Shown piece after piece: positions 11,239 to 22,328 of a stretch of 64,000 nucleotides of DNA (the stretch's first letter is position 1; the number at the start of each line of letters is the position of its first letter). Origin of the DNA: Brassica napus (Eukaryota > Streptophyta > Magnoliopsida > Brassicales > Brassicaceae); NCBI RefSeq assembly GCF_020379485.1, contig NW_026014823.1:1-64000 (forward strand), read 5' to 3'. The position numbers and the translations under genes were made by a program. The notes under the pieces are model-generated. The model saw only the letters and a program-made list of their open reading frames with translations, did not search any database and was not told where the DNA came from.

Positions 11239-13250
11239 TTCTCCCTCTTAAGCTTGAAACCTTCTTGTGGCAACTCTGCATTCCAATGAAGTCCCTCGTT
11301 TTTTTGAACTTGATACGTCCCAATGTTTTGGTGAGAATATCCGCCTTATGTTCGTTACCCGGTACATGCTCAACTTCTATAAGCTCCCTCTCAACACATT
11401 CTCTTATAAAGTGATACCTAGAGTGTATGTGTTTACTTCTTCCATGGAAGACTGGATTTCTTGTCAAGGCAATTGCAGATTGATTGTCAATTCTGATGGT
11501 GATCTTCTCTCTAGCTGGCCGGTGACTTCACTCAATAGATCGCGCAGCCAGATTGCCTGTCTCGCAGCCTCTGTGCCGGCCATGAACTCGGCCTCACAGC
11601 TTGACAGCGCAACCGTATCTTGCTTCTGTGAACACCATGTTACAGGACTCTTTCCTAAGTAGAAGATGTGTCCAGTCGTGCTTCGTCCATCATCTGGGTC
11701 AACATTATAGCTGCTGTCGCTATACCCAATTACCTTTGATATCTTCTGTGATGATCTTTCGAAGAACAGACCGAACCTTGTGCTTCCTTGTAGATAACGC
11801 AAGCACTGCTTCAGTGCAACCCCGTGATTCCCTTGGGCTATGCATGTAGCGGCTTAACACTCCCACGCAGAATGCTAAATCAGGCCTTGTGTGGAGTAAG
11901 TACCTTAAGCAACCAATATTCCTTCTGTAGTCTGTCGCATCAATCTCTCGTTCTTCTTCCGCCTTTGATAAGCACAGACCGAGCTCCATGGGAGTTTGAA
12001 CTGAGTTACACTTATCCATCCCTGCATTCTCAAGTATTTTCTTAGCATACTGACTCTGATCAAGCGTAATCCCTTGATCATCTTGGACCACTTCCATTCC
12101 TAGGTAGTATGTTAATCTCCCAAGTCGCTCATGTCAAACTTACTCGCCATGCCTCTTTTGAAGTCGTTTATAAGCTTCTTGCTTGTTCCAGTTACGAACA
12201 AGCGTCCACATAGACAGCCACTACAAGTAGATCACCTTTATAGTCTTGCGATAGACTGATGGCTCTTTAGTACACTTACTAAACCCAAGCTCCATGAGTA
12301 TTTGGTTAAGCTTGTTGTTCCAATCTCTCGGTGCTTGTCTCAATCCATACAATGCTTTGTTGAGTCTGTATACTTTCTTCTCATATCCTTTCTTCTCAAA
12401 CCCTCTGGTTGGCTTACATAGACAATCTCTTTTTAGCTCTCCGTGCAGAAAGGCAGTTTGACATCGAGATGGTGGATTTCCCATCCGTTAGTCGCCGCCA
12501 ACTAATCAGTAGCCTTATGGTCTCAAGTCTCACAACTGGTGCGAAGACTTCTTCAAAATCGACTCCATATTGTTGTACGTAACCCTTCGCAACCAATCTT
12601 GCTTTGAACTTGTTGATACTTCCGTCGGCATTGCGCTTGATTTTAAACACCCACTTCAATCCTATAGCCTTTGCACCAAGCGGAAGTTCTACAAGCTCCC
12701 AAGTTCTGTTTTTTTCGATAGACTCTATCTCATCTTCACAGCTCTTGTCCATTCCTTAGAGTTTTTAGCTTCCTCAAAGTTTCTTGGCTCATTGTTTAAA
12801 TATAACAAGACGTCTTCCGCAAGTTCCTCTGCTAGTAGAACATAGTCTTCGAGATATTTTGGTTGATGAGTCTGTCTTTCTGACCTCCTAAGGTATTGTG
12901 GCTGATCTTCGTTTCGCTAGTGCTCTGTTTCGAAACAGAGCCTGTCGGATCAGGAGCCTCCTCTGTTTCTTTAACGTTCTCTATAGCCTTTGATAACGTG
13001 TGTTTTTCATCATTCGTTTCAAACCTTCCTTCTGAGATTACAAAACTTTCGGTCTCTTGTTTATCTCCTTCTTACTTACTCCAGTTCCAGCTCTTTTCTT
13101 CGTCAAATACGACGTCTCGGCTAACAATGACTCTCCTTGTATTTGGATTATATAGGCGATATGCCTTTGATCCGGGCTCCGTACCGAGATGAACCAGCAT
13201 AAGAGACCGATCATCAAGTTTCTTTAGCTGTGCTCCTCTCTATCTTCGCG

Positions 13251-14830
13251 TGTTGGGGTCAAAAACGGTTACGACGGAATTACCACCCGAAAATCCTCAG
13301 AGATCGTATTTCCGAAAGAGTTAGTAAAAGAGGGATGTAATTTTCGTAAAAATAACCTATACGAGGTTATTTCTACGAAGAAGTATTCTTTGGATTCAAA
13401 CCGAGCGATCGTCCCGCTCGGTCGCTACGTAGCGACCGAGCTCAGCCAAGCTCGGTCGCTACGTAGCGACCGAGCGATCGTCCCGCTCGGTCGCTTTGTA
13501 GCGACCGAGCTCGAGCCAAAGCTCGTCGCTACGTAGCGACCGAGCGATCGTCCCGCTCGGTCGCTACGTAGCGACCGAGCTCAGCCAAGCTCGGTCGCTA
13601 CGTACGACCGAGCGATCGTCCCGCTCGTCGCTACGTAGCGACCGAGCTCGAGCCAAAGCTCGGTCGCTACGTAGCGACCGAGCGATCGTCCCGCTCGGTC
13701 GCTACGTAGCGACCGAGCGATCGTCCCGCTCGGTCGCTACGTAGCGACCGAGCGATCGTCCCGCTCGGTCGCTACGTAGCGACCGAGCTCAGCCAAGCTC
13801 GGTCGCTACGTAGCGACCGAGCGATCGTCCCGCTCGGTCGCTACGTAGCGACCGAGCTCGAGCCAAAGCTCGGTCGCTACGTAGCGACCGAGCGATCGTC
13901 CCGCTCGGTCGCTACGTAGCGACCGAGCTCAAGCCGAAGCTCGGTCGCTACGTAGCGACCGAGCACTCGTTTCGCTCGGTCGCTACATAGCGACCGGGCT
14001 CGAGCCAAAGTTCGGTCGCTGTGTAGCGATTGAACCTTTCCGAACATCGATACGACACCAGTCCTTGCATTCTCGTCAAACCTTCGAATGCTATCTCCCG
14101 AAGACCGTAGCAAGCTCAGTCCATGTTTCCCGCTATTCTAATTCATCGATCAAACTTCGCGGATTAGAAACCGCGGAAAACTCGTAGTAAACGTGTCGAG
14201 TCGGAAGACGGCCCAAAGGGACCTAAAACACGACTCGAGGCCCATCCTACGATTTTTCCTAACCAAAAGCCCGTGAACCACAGCATGGTTCGCGCTTGGC
14301 CCACGAGGAAGGATAAATGTCAAGTTTCCGCGGATAAATACGGAAGTTTTGAAGATAATTGTGAAGATCGGGAAAAATGGAATATCTCCATTTTTATATG
14401 ACGGCTTAAGGGCAGAAGAGTAAAAGCGTAAACCGACCTTGGAGCTAGTATATAAGGAGTCCTAGGCGAGGAGCAGAGGAGAACTTTTTTCAGAGCAAAC
14501 TTAGCACTTAGAGCGATTTAGGCAACTTTCCGTTTTTGTTATTTCGAGCTGCGACTCAATTAGGTTTAGCCGTCTTAGGGTTGCTAGAACTAGGAATCTC
14601 GCCGACAGCTCTCGAGCCCAGGCTTATACCTTGTTGTAACGCTCATACGCAGATTCGGAATAAGATCTACTTTGCTCTCTTTTCGATTTCTTATTTTTAT
14701 CGTTGTTATTCTCGTGTTCTGATTGCTTGACGTGTGGTAATTAACAGATATCCGGGTCCTCTGGGAAACTAGGGTTTTCTTAGTTTCCTTATTTAAACGG
14801 AAATCGACAGTGCGAATTTCGGTTCCCACA
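13251..14830 (+). repeat. 5' LTR of Ty3 element D
   Basis: This 1580-bp LTR starts TGTTGGGGTC and ends GGTTCCCACA. The U3 part contains a tandem palindrome array at about 13403-14030. TATATAAGG at about 14450-14458 is a good TATA box, so transcription probably starts just downstream and the array lies in the promoter region. Confidence 0.92.
13403..14030. repeat. Tandem array of 24-bp palindromes in 5' LTR (about 18 units)
   Basis: The unit is the half-site CTCGGTCGCTAC followed directly by its reverse complement, a perfect 24-bp palindrome centred on TACGTA. Units are joined by two kinds of spacer, CGATCGTCCCG and CTCAGCCAAG (or CTCGAGCCAAAG). I count about 18 units, the last few diverged. 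The DNA translates to meaningless repeats such as GRYVATE and RSLRSDRA. Confidence 0.93.
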
Positions 14831-14846
14831 GTTTGGCGCTAGAAGG
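14831..14846 (+). promoter_or_regulatory. Primer binding site of element D
   Basis: GTTTGGCGCTAGAAGG directly follows the 5' LTR. TGGCGC-type sites are typical of Ty3/Tat and Athila elements. The exact tRNA primer cannot be assigned by eye. Confidence 0.7.
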
Positions 14847-14896
14847 AGGGGGACTTACGGATCAATCTAACCCGCAAAAGCCACACACAGTCAGAC

Positions 14897-17506
14897 ATGT
14901 CAACCAACGACGCGGATAACGTGCAAACTCCCCTTAACGGAGGCAGCGGCACCGATCTCCACACTCCGGTAGCGGACGTATCTGCGGCCAACGCGCAAGC
15001 CAACGCCGCGACTCTCGAGGAGTTTAAAAAGATGTTCGCCACCTATGAAAAAAGGTCGGAAGAACAGGATAAGCTCGTGAATACCTTGACCAAACAGGTT
15101 GAAACCTTAACGGCAAGGACCCAAGCTATCCGTCCCCGCGGAACCACCAAAATCCGCGGGAAGAGGCTCGATTTCGCCACCCCACTCGATAGAGCAGGAG
15201 CCGCGCGGGAACGACCTTCCGGTCAAAACCCCAGCGAGAAGTCTCCCATCGAGAAGGGGAACTCTGAAAGTCTTCCGCTCCCTGCAAAGGACTCGGAGGA
15301 TAACGAAGCCGAACACATTGACCTGGATCCTAGCGATGTCTCCAACGACACCGACGAGGATGTCGACAGACATCCAAGAAGGACCAGAAGCCGATCCGCT
15401 CGGGAAGGCTCCCCGTTCGAAAAACCAATGACGGAAGAAGAAGAAGTCGCCTATTGGAACGAACAAGAGGAGCTGGCCGAAAGGCAAACCGAGCTCACTC
15501 GCAGTAAGCGCCGACAGGCTCGGAAATCCACTGACGAGACATCGGATATCCGCGATCTTCGCGACTACATCACCAAGACTGCGGCAGAAGTGAGAGCCGT
15601 AAAGTCTCAAATCCATCATGCTACTAGTGCTGCCCCCGAGATCGATCGACTGCTGGAAGGAGCTCGAAAGACCCCCTTTACCAGTCGCATTTCGGACATG
15701 AGGGTGTCCGATCCGGGAAAGATCAAAGTACCGAAGTACGATGGTACGGCCGATCCGAAAGCGCACCTTCAGGCTTTCCACATCGCGATGGGAAGAGCAA
15801 GACTGAAGGACGGCGAAAAGGATGCCGGCTATTGCCGCCTGTTCGTCGAAAATCTTGAAGGAGCAGCGCTCGAATGGTTCGCACGCCTTCGTCGCAACAC
15901 CATCGGGAGTTTTCGACAGCTCGCATCGGAATTCCTCAAACAGTACTCTGTATTCATAGACAGGGAAACCTCCGATGTTGATCTCTGGAGTCTCTCCCAG
16001 AGGGAAGACGAACCCCTCCGCGAGTTTATCAGTCGGTTCAAACTGATAATGTCCAGGGTCAGCGGGATAAGCGACAAAGTGGCCATCGACGCGCTGAGAA
16101 AGACGCTCTGGTACAAGTCGAAATTCAGAAAATGGATAACTCTCGACAAACCGCGAACGATCCAGGACGCCCTCCACAAAGCAACGGACTATATCATAGT
16201 GGAGGAAGAAACTAAAGTCTTATCGCAAAAACATAAGCCGGCAAGACCATCCTCGAAAGACGCAGATCCGAAGGGGAAAAAGAAGAACTCTCGTAACGAC
16301 AAGTACGTCCATCACGAGGGGGAAGATCTCCAAGGGGCGCATAACTATGCGATCAGTTCGGATCAAGGCCGGACCACGGGCAACACATGGACTCGCAATC
16401 AAGGGTATGACGAGAACACCTTCTGCGAGTTCCACCAATCCCGAGGACACTCCACGACTAATTGCAAAGTCTTAGGAGCAAGACTGGCCGCGAAGCTGCT
16501 CGCTGGAGAGCTTTCGGAAGTAACTAGCGTCAAGGATCTCATCCTCGATTCTGATCGGCCTCCAAAGACGGACAGAAATCCGCCCGCCGAAAGATCTCCT
16601 CAACGAAACCAACCTGGGGATAAACGCGGTAGGAGGCCGGATGACAAAGGGAACGATAACAATCGTCGCAGAGTCAATATGATCATCGGAGGATCTCAAT
16701 ACTGCGGCGATACCGTGTCAGCCATCAAGGCTTACCAACGGAAGGCAGAATCAAGCGCAAATTGGCCTACATGGTCTCCTCCACGAGACGGCCAAAATTG
16801 CACGATCACCTTCACGGAAGAAGAAGCCGGCGGTATCGACCAACCTCACTGCGACCCGCTCGTCATAGATCTCGTCATACGAGATTTAGAAGTCGGAAGG
16901 GTACTCGTCGATACGGGAAGCACGGTCAACGTAATCTTCCGCGACACTCTCAATCGGATGAGTATCAAACTCGGAGAGGTAATTCCGACGCCAAAACCAC
17001 TCACGGGTTTTTCAGGCGAAGTGTCGATGACTCTCGGATCAATCCAATTGCCAGTCATGGCCAAGGAGATCACGAAAATCGTCGAATTCGCGGTAGTCGA
17101 CCATCCCGCTATCTACAACGTGATCATGGGAACCCCATGGCTCAACGCCATGCAGGCAGTTCCGTCAACTTACCACCTGGGTCTCAAGTTCCCAACGCCG
17201 AGCGGAGTCGCGGCCATCTGGGGATGCCAAAAACAGTCGCGACTATGCTTCCTCGCGGAGCATAAGTTAAGGCAAATCACGGCATCTGCAAACGGCAAAC
17301 GCGCGAAGATAGATCGATCTTCGGCCAAAAGCGCCCCGCACAAGGACGAAGTAAAATCGTCTGTCAACGCAAACGCATCGGTCGTCGAAGCTCGACATAA
17401 ATCCGAAGCCCACGCGACAACTCAACCGGAACATCCGGAAAATAGCGTCGACCCAGCCACGATCGACACGGTCAAGGCGGACATCGCGACACCAACCGCC
17501 GAGTAA
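14897..17506 (+). CDS. Gag-protease polyprotein of Ty3 element D
   Basis: This intact 869-residue frame starts 66 bases after the LTR. The N-terminal third is acidic and charged. A retrotransposon gag domain covers about residues 278-430 ([17 protein letters not shown], then [13 protein letters not shown]). A zinc-knuckle-like [14 protein letters not shown] (Cys-His-His-Cys) is near residue 509. An aspartic protease domain begins near residue 665 with the active-site LVDTGST and continues to [10 protein letters not shown] near residue 740. Gag builds the virus-like particle and the protease matures it. The frame ends in TAA with no reverse transcriptase behind it, so the usual pol is missing. 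GC content is visibly higher than in the surrounding copia element. Confidence 0.93.
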   Translation: MSTNDADNVQTPLNGGSGTDLHTPVADVSAANAQANAATLEEFKKMFATYEKRSEEQDKLVNTLTKQVETLTARTQAIRPRGTTKIRGKRLDFATPLDRAGAARERPSGQNPSEKSPIEKGNSESLPLPAKDSEDNEAEHIDLDPSDVSNDTDEDVDRHPRRTRSRSAREGSPFEKPMTEEEEVAYWNEQEELAERQTELTRSKRRQARKSTDETSDIRDLRDYITKTAAEVRAVKSQIHHATSAAPEIDRLLEGARKTPFTSRISDMRVSDPGKIKVPKYDGTADPKAHLQAFHIAMGRARLKDGEKDAGYCRLFVENLEGAALEWFARLRRNTIGSFRQLASEFLKQYSVFIDRETSDVDLWSLSQREDEPLREFISRFKLIMSRVSGISDKVAIDALRKTLWYKSKFRKWITLDKPRTIQDALHKATDYIIVEEETKVLSQKHKPARPSSKDADPKGKKKNSRNDKYVHHEGEDLQGAHNYAISSDQGRTTGNTWTRNQGYDENTFCEFHQSRGHSTTNCKVLGARLAAKLLAGELSEVTSVKDLILDSDRPPKTDRNPPAERSPQRNQPGDKRGRRPDDKGNDNNRRRVNMIIGGSQYCGDTVSAIKAYQRKAESSANWPTWSPPRDGQNCTITFTEEEAGGIDQPHCDPLVIDLVIRDLEVGRVLVDTGSTVNVIFRDTLNRMSIKLGEVIPTPKPLTGFSGEVSMTLGSIQLPVMAKEITKIVEFAVVDHPAIYNVIMGTPWLNAMQAVPSTYHLGLKFPTPSGVAAIWGCQKQSRLCFLAEHKLRQITASANGKRAKIDRSSAKSAPHKDEVKSSVNANASVVEARHKSEAHATTQPEHPENSVDPATIDTVKADIATPTAE

Positions 17507-18586
17507 GAACACTCGCGGCATGAAACAGAACTACGAGATGGCTTGATCCTCGAAAGGGGTACGTAGGCAGCTTGTCAAAAGACGAGTTCAGCTATCCCCC
17601 TCTCTAAAAAGGGGGGGGGGAGTGGGTGCGTATACTCGTATACTCCCACAATCGCCATTATTGTAATCGAGTTTTTAGAAACATAAAAAATTTTACAATA
17701 TACACTGTCTTTTTATCGAAAACGCTTACGCTTCAGTTTACGCTCGTCTGCGGCCTCATCCGGCCCAAAAATCGTAAAGATTATCACCTTTCAAACACGC
17801 ATAATCCTCGAAAATAACTGCGAGACGTCGCAAAAAGTTAAAATTCGAGGACAATGCTAAACAAATTGTCCGAACGCGACCACCAAAAACCTTACACCCC
17901 GTTCGTCGATTGGCCCCGACGAACACGCCAGCCGTCTTAAACAAACGCAATCCGATCACTCTTTTGATCTTTAAAAACGTCCAGCACAAGGACAAAAGCG
18001 CGCTACAACAAAATCCGAAATTTTGGTTTAGCACTTCCAGTTGATTCTGAGAAGATGCTCGATTCGTACCATACAAGTCATATAAGCCGAGAACATATCG
18101 CGGACTTTAAACCGGTGCGAGTCAGGAAGAAATCGCAACAGGAAAAACGATAGCCGGCTAGTCACCGCACAAACCTTAACCGAAAGTAAACCTAGGTCTT
18201 GCCCTAAACCCAACGCTCTGGTCTCAAACATCTCAAGGCATGATATCTAAAAGATACGAGATCATAAACCATGCCTCTCCGTTCGTATCTCAATGTTCTC
18301 GAAAATCGTAAAGACAGATAAATTTTTACGAAAATCACGAACGAACCAACAGATTGAACGTCTAATTAGAACTACATACGAGACGACAACTCGTATTTAC
18401 TTCAACCCTACTCAGGAAAAACTCGAAACGAAACATTTATCATATAAATAAACCGCGTAAAGCGGCAAGGGATTCAAAGCCACCAACGGCCAGTCCCGGA
18501 AATACAAATACGGCCATCTTGGCCTAAACGAAATCCAAATTCAAAGGGCCATATTCGGCCAAAAACAAGGATAACTGATCCATCCC
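17507..18586. other. Non-coding internal stretch of element D
   Basis: There is no open frame of note between gag-protease and the antisense gene. A run of A then ten G (about 17605-17620, in AAAAAGGGGGGGGGG) resembles an additional internal polypurine tract. Its conserved or accidental nature cannot be judged here. Confidence 0.5.
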
Positions 18587-20384
18587 TCATAATCCAAAGT
18601 CGAAGTCCCCGGACAACGAAGCACCAAACGCATCCGCAGGACGATCCACTTCCTCGCCACCATCGTGAAAATCGATCGGGACCTCCTCGGTATCAGGAGA
18701 AACCGGGATGGAATCCCAGAACCCTTGAATCCTCTCGTCGATCGGAGGGATAAGCGCCTCAGCGTGGGCACGGTCACTCATCCCACTCTTCATCAAGCTC
18801 ATTTCCTCTTCGAACACATAGTCGTCGGCTTGCGTCCTCCAAAGACTTCCGACCGAACCACAGCACTCGCGAAAGTCGCCCACCGAGGTAAAGGCATTCT
18901 TAAGGTTCCCGTACTCAACCTGGAACTGAGATGCGCGAGTCTTCATCACCTCGACGATCTCTCTTTTGCCTTTCCTCTCCGCTCTGCGAACAGCCCGCGC
19001 ATGATCACGAGTAAGCTGTGCCTCTCGCTCCAACATCTCGCCTTGCACGCGGGCGAGATCCCGCTCCGCTTTCTCCGCCTTGAAGCGGTAGACCATGGCT
19101 TCTCTATGACCCGCCTCGATGGCCGAGCCCAGCAAGCTCAGGCCCTGCAAAATCAATGGGCGTGTTACAAATCAATACATAGGATAATCACTAAAAAATT
19201 CCCAAAAAAAAACTAACCCCATTGATGATGCGAGATCCTTCCGCAACGACCCTCGGCCTCGCCGATTCTTTCGTAGGAGGAGGAGCATCGAAACCCGATG
19301 GCAGCCCAGCAAAGAAATCATCGAAGTCCGGAATGGGGGCCTCGCTCGAACCGCTTCCGTCGCCGTAAGCAAGGTTCGGATCCCATCCTGGAAGCATAGA
19401 GTCGTCCATCGAAAACTCTATGTCGCCAAGATCGACATCTTTTCCCTTCCAAGAGCTCGACTCTGGCGCAGCTGTCGGAGCTTCGACGGGATTCTGGTCG
19501 TCGGGTTCGGAGTCGCTTCCCGTATCCGCGTCCAAAGCTGGATCAGGTTGCACAAATTTCAGTGCCTTCCGAACCCTTCTCGGCGTGAAAGAAGTCCAGA
19601 AGAAGGGACCATTCCTGAGAAGATCCCTCACCGCGATAATGTCCTCAGGGAACGGAGCAAGAGGATTGATGAAGGGACGATTGTTCGGCAACCTCCGGAA
19701 CAGTGGAATGCAACTCTCTTCGACGGACGCAGCGTCCAAACGAACAAAGAAAAAGAACTTCTTCCACGAGTTGAAGTTCGAAATGAACTTCTTAACCACC
19801 GACATAAATTTCCGAGGGACAAACCTATGCTTATCCGTATCCTTGACAAGTTGAAGCCTCAAAAGCGCTTCATAATGATCGACGGAGAGGGAAAGGCCAT
19901 GCTCATAGCTTAGGATCAAGATCCCAATAAGGTGCTGAATGGCAAGGGGTGTCAACTGACTTATCGCGACTTCAAAACGGTCCAACACTCGGACGAGAAT
20001 TTCGGGTATGGGGAACCAGAGGCGACAACGCACTATGAACACCTCATAACAAGTAAAGTAACCCTCCGGGGGGTTGTTAGCACATTCCCCGCGGCAGGGA
20101 ACCCGGAACTCCACAACATCCGGGATGCGGTAGAACGACCGCATCGTCGCGAGAAACTCGTCAGTGGTCCTACTTGCGTCCTTTCCCTCGACTCCACGAT
20201 GGACCAGGACCGGGAATGGCTTCTCCTTGGGAGGGATCAACGAGCCGTAATGAGCAACCCACCATGCCTCGTTCTCGGCAGGATGCACCGAGTGAGGCAC
20301 GAACTCCATCTTCGGAACGACGAGCTCTTCGTAAGGACTCGCGGACGAAGACCCTTTTCTCGCAATCTTTTTCTTGCTCGACAT
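18587..20384 (-). CDS. Antisense two-exon gene of element D (plant gypsy-associated 'Transposase_28'-type protein)
   Basis: Exon 1 is 20384-19218 (389 codons, start [11 protein letters not shown]) and exon 2 is 19144-18587 (186 codons including stop). A 73-bp intron joins them in phase 0, with donor GG|GTTAGT and acceptor TTTGCAG|GG. The product would be 574 residues. Residues about 35-180 ([20 protein letters not shown], later [17 protein letters not shown]) match my memory of the plant 'putative gypsy type transposon' domain (Transposase_28). An acidic linker follows. Exon 2 begins with a long charged coiled coil ([20 protein letters not shown]). A minus-strand CTTATAAG at 20507-20514 could be a TATA box. 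The reading frame is uninterrupted and the intron is on the antisense strand, so it would survive retroposition of the sense RNA. Its function in the element is not known. Confidence 0.8.
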
Positions 20385-20642
20385 CTTTACACTTCTCTTA
20401 AGAGAATAGAGGAAAAGGGTGGAGAGAAAGATAGAAAGTTTTTTTTTGAAAGATCTTAGAGAAAAACAAGAAAGTGAAAACATTATGGAACAAGTTACCT
20501 CTCTTCTTATAAGACATGAGGATTTACTATTCAAGCTCGGACTTTCGCATATTAATTCCATCCATCACGCCTAACTTGCCAAACATGCCTAACCGCACGC
20601 TAGGATCCCCCCATGCATGATCCTAACGGGCTGGGGGCTAAC

Positions 20643-22328
20643 TGTTGGGGTCAAAAACGGTTACGACGGAATTACCACCCGAAAATCCTCAGAGATCGTA
20701 TTTCCGAAAGGGTTAGTAAAAGAAGGGATGTAATTTTCGTAAAAATAACCTATACGAGGTTATTTCTACGAAGAAGTATTCTTTGGGATTCAAACCGAAC
20801 GATCGTCCCGCTCGGTCGCTACGTAGCGACCGAGCTCAGCCAAGCTCGGTCGCTACGTAGCGACCGAGCGATCGTCCCGCTCGGTCGCTTTGTAGCGACC
20901 GAGCTCGAGCCAAAGCTCGGTCGCTACGTAGCGACCGAGCGATCGTCCCGCTCGGTCGCTACGTAGCGACCGAGCTCAGCCAAGCTCGGTCGCTACGTAG
21001 CGACCGAGCGATCGTCCCGCTCGGTCGCTACGTAGCGACCGAGCTCAGTCGCTCGGTCGCTACGTAGCGACCGAGCGATCGTCCCGCTCGGTCGCTACGT
21101 AGCGACCGAGCTCGGGCCAAAGCTCGGTCGCTACGTAGCGACCGAGCGATCGTCCCGCTCGGTCGCTACGTAGCGACCGAGCTCAGCCAAGCTCGGTCGC
21201 TACGTAGCGACCGAGCGATCGTCCCGCTCGGTCGCTACGTAGCGACCGAGCTCAGCCAAGCTCGGTCGCTACGTAGCGACCGAGCGATCGTCTCGCTCGG
21301 TCGCTACGTAGCGACCGAGCTCGAGCCAAGCTCGGTCGCTATGTAGCGACCGAGCTCGAGCCAAAGCTCGGTCGCTACGTAGCGACCGAGCGATCGTCCC
21401 GCTCGGTCGCTACGTAGCGACCGAGCTCAAGCCGAAGCTCGGTCGCTACGTAGCGACCGAGCACTCGTTTCGCTCGGTCGCTACATAGCGACCGGGCTCG
21501 AGCCGAAGTTCGGTCGCTGTGTAGCGATTGAACCTTTCCGAACATCGATACGACACCAGTCCTTGCATTCTCGTCAAACCTTCGAATGCTATCTCCCGAA
21601 GACCGTAGCAAGCTCAGTCCATGTTTCCCGTTATTCTAATTCATCGATCAAACTTCGCGGATTAGAAACCGCGGAAAACTCGTAGTAAACGTGTCGAGTC
21701 GGAAGACGGCCCAAAGGGACCTAAAACACGACTCGAGGCCCATCCTACAATTTTTCTTAACCAAAGCCCGTGAACCACAGCATGGTTCGCGCTTGGCCCA
21801 CGAGGAAGGATATATGTCAAGTTTCCGCGGATAAATACGGAAGTTTTGAAGATAATTGTGAAGATCGGGAAAAATGGAATATCTCCATTTTTATATGACG
21901 GCTTAAGGGCAGAAGAGTAAAAGCGTAAACCGACCTTGGAGCTAGTATATAAGGAGTCCTAGGCGAGGAGCAGAGAGGAGAACTTTTTCAGAGAAAACTT
22001 AGCACTTAGAGCGATTTAGGCAACTTTCCGTTTTTGTTATTTCGAGCTGCGACTCAATTAGGTTTAGCCGTCTTAGGGTTGCTAGAACTAGGAATCTCGC
22101 CGACAGCTCTCGAGCCCAGGCTTATACCTTGTTGTAACGCTCATACGCAGATTCGGAATAAGATCTACTTTGCTCTCTTTTCGATTTCTTATTTTTATCG
22201 TTGTTATTCTCGTGTTCTGATTGCTTGACGTGTGGTAATTAACAGATATCCGGGTCCTCTGGGAAACTAGGGTTTTCTTAGTTTCCTTATTTAAACGGAA
22301 ATCGACAGTGCGAATTTCGGTTCCCACA
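20643..22328 (+). repeat. 3' LTR of Ty3 element D
   Basis: This 1686-bp LTR has the same ends as 13251-14830. Most of the 106-bp length difference comes from a longer palindrome array. A TATA box TATATAAGG is at about 21949-21957. The polypurine tract lies immediately upstream at 20628-20642. Confidence 0.92.
20796..21530. repeat. Tandem array of 24-bp palindromes in 3' LTR (about 21 units)
   Basis: The unit and spacers are as in the 5' LTR (half-site CTCGGTCGCTAC plus its reverse complement). I count about 21 units against about 18 in the 5' LTR. Three extra units of about 35 bp account for the LTR length difference. Confidence 0.93.

Larger units (their letters stand above)
13251..22328 (+). 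mobile_element. Ty3/Tat-like retrotransposon D with palindrome-array LTRs and an antisense gene, nested in copia C
   Basis: LTRs are 13251-14830 and 20643-22328. The target duplication TCGCG is at 13246-13250 and 22329-22333. After the 5' LTR comes GTTTGGCGCTAGAAGG (14831 onward), a TGGCGC-type primer binding site. A polypurine tract within GGGCTGGGGGCTAAC (20628-20642) precedes the 3' LTR. The internal 5.8 kb encodes gag-protease on the sense strand and a separate two-exon gene on the antisense strand. No reverse transcriptase, RNase H or integrase is visible, so the element would depend on enzymes from a relative. Antisense genes are known in Tat-lineage elements such as Grande, Retand and RIRE2. 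Both its open frames are intact, suggesting a fairly recent insertion. Confidence 0.93.

Noticed and set aside
13403..14030. CRISPR-like array
   Set aside because: The repeats are palindromes with only two kinds of short constant spacer, inside a plant retrotransposon LTR. Spacers are not unique.
13877..14113. Open frames encoding RSLRSDRA/GRYVATE-type repeats (also 20613-20966 and 21375-21611)
   Set aside because: They are translations of the palindrome array and read open only because the repeat lacks stops in those frames.
15107..16177. 356-codon minus-strand frame
   Set aside because: It is a shadow of the gag-protease gene in GC-rich DNA, with no motifs of its own.
19420..20459. Plus-strand frames opposite the antisense gene (19420-19854, 19548-19913, 19932-20459)
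   Set aside because: They lie opposite the spliced antisense gene and carry no recognisable domain.
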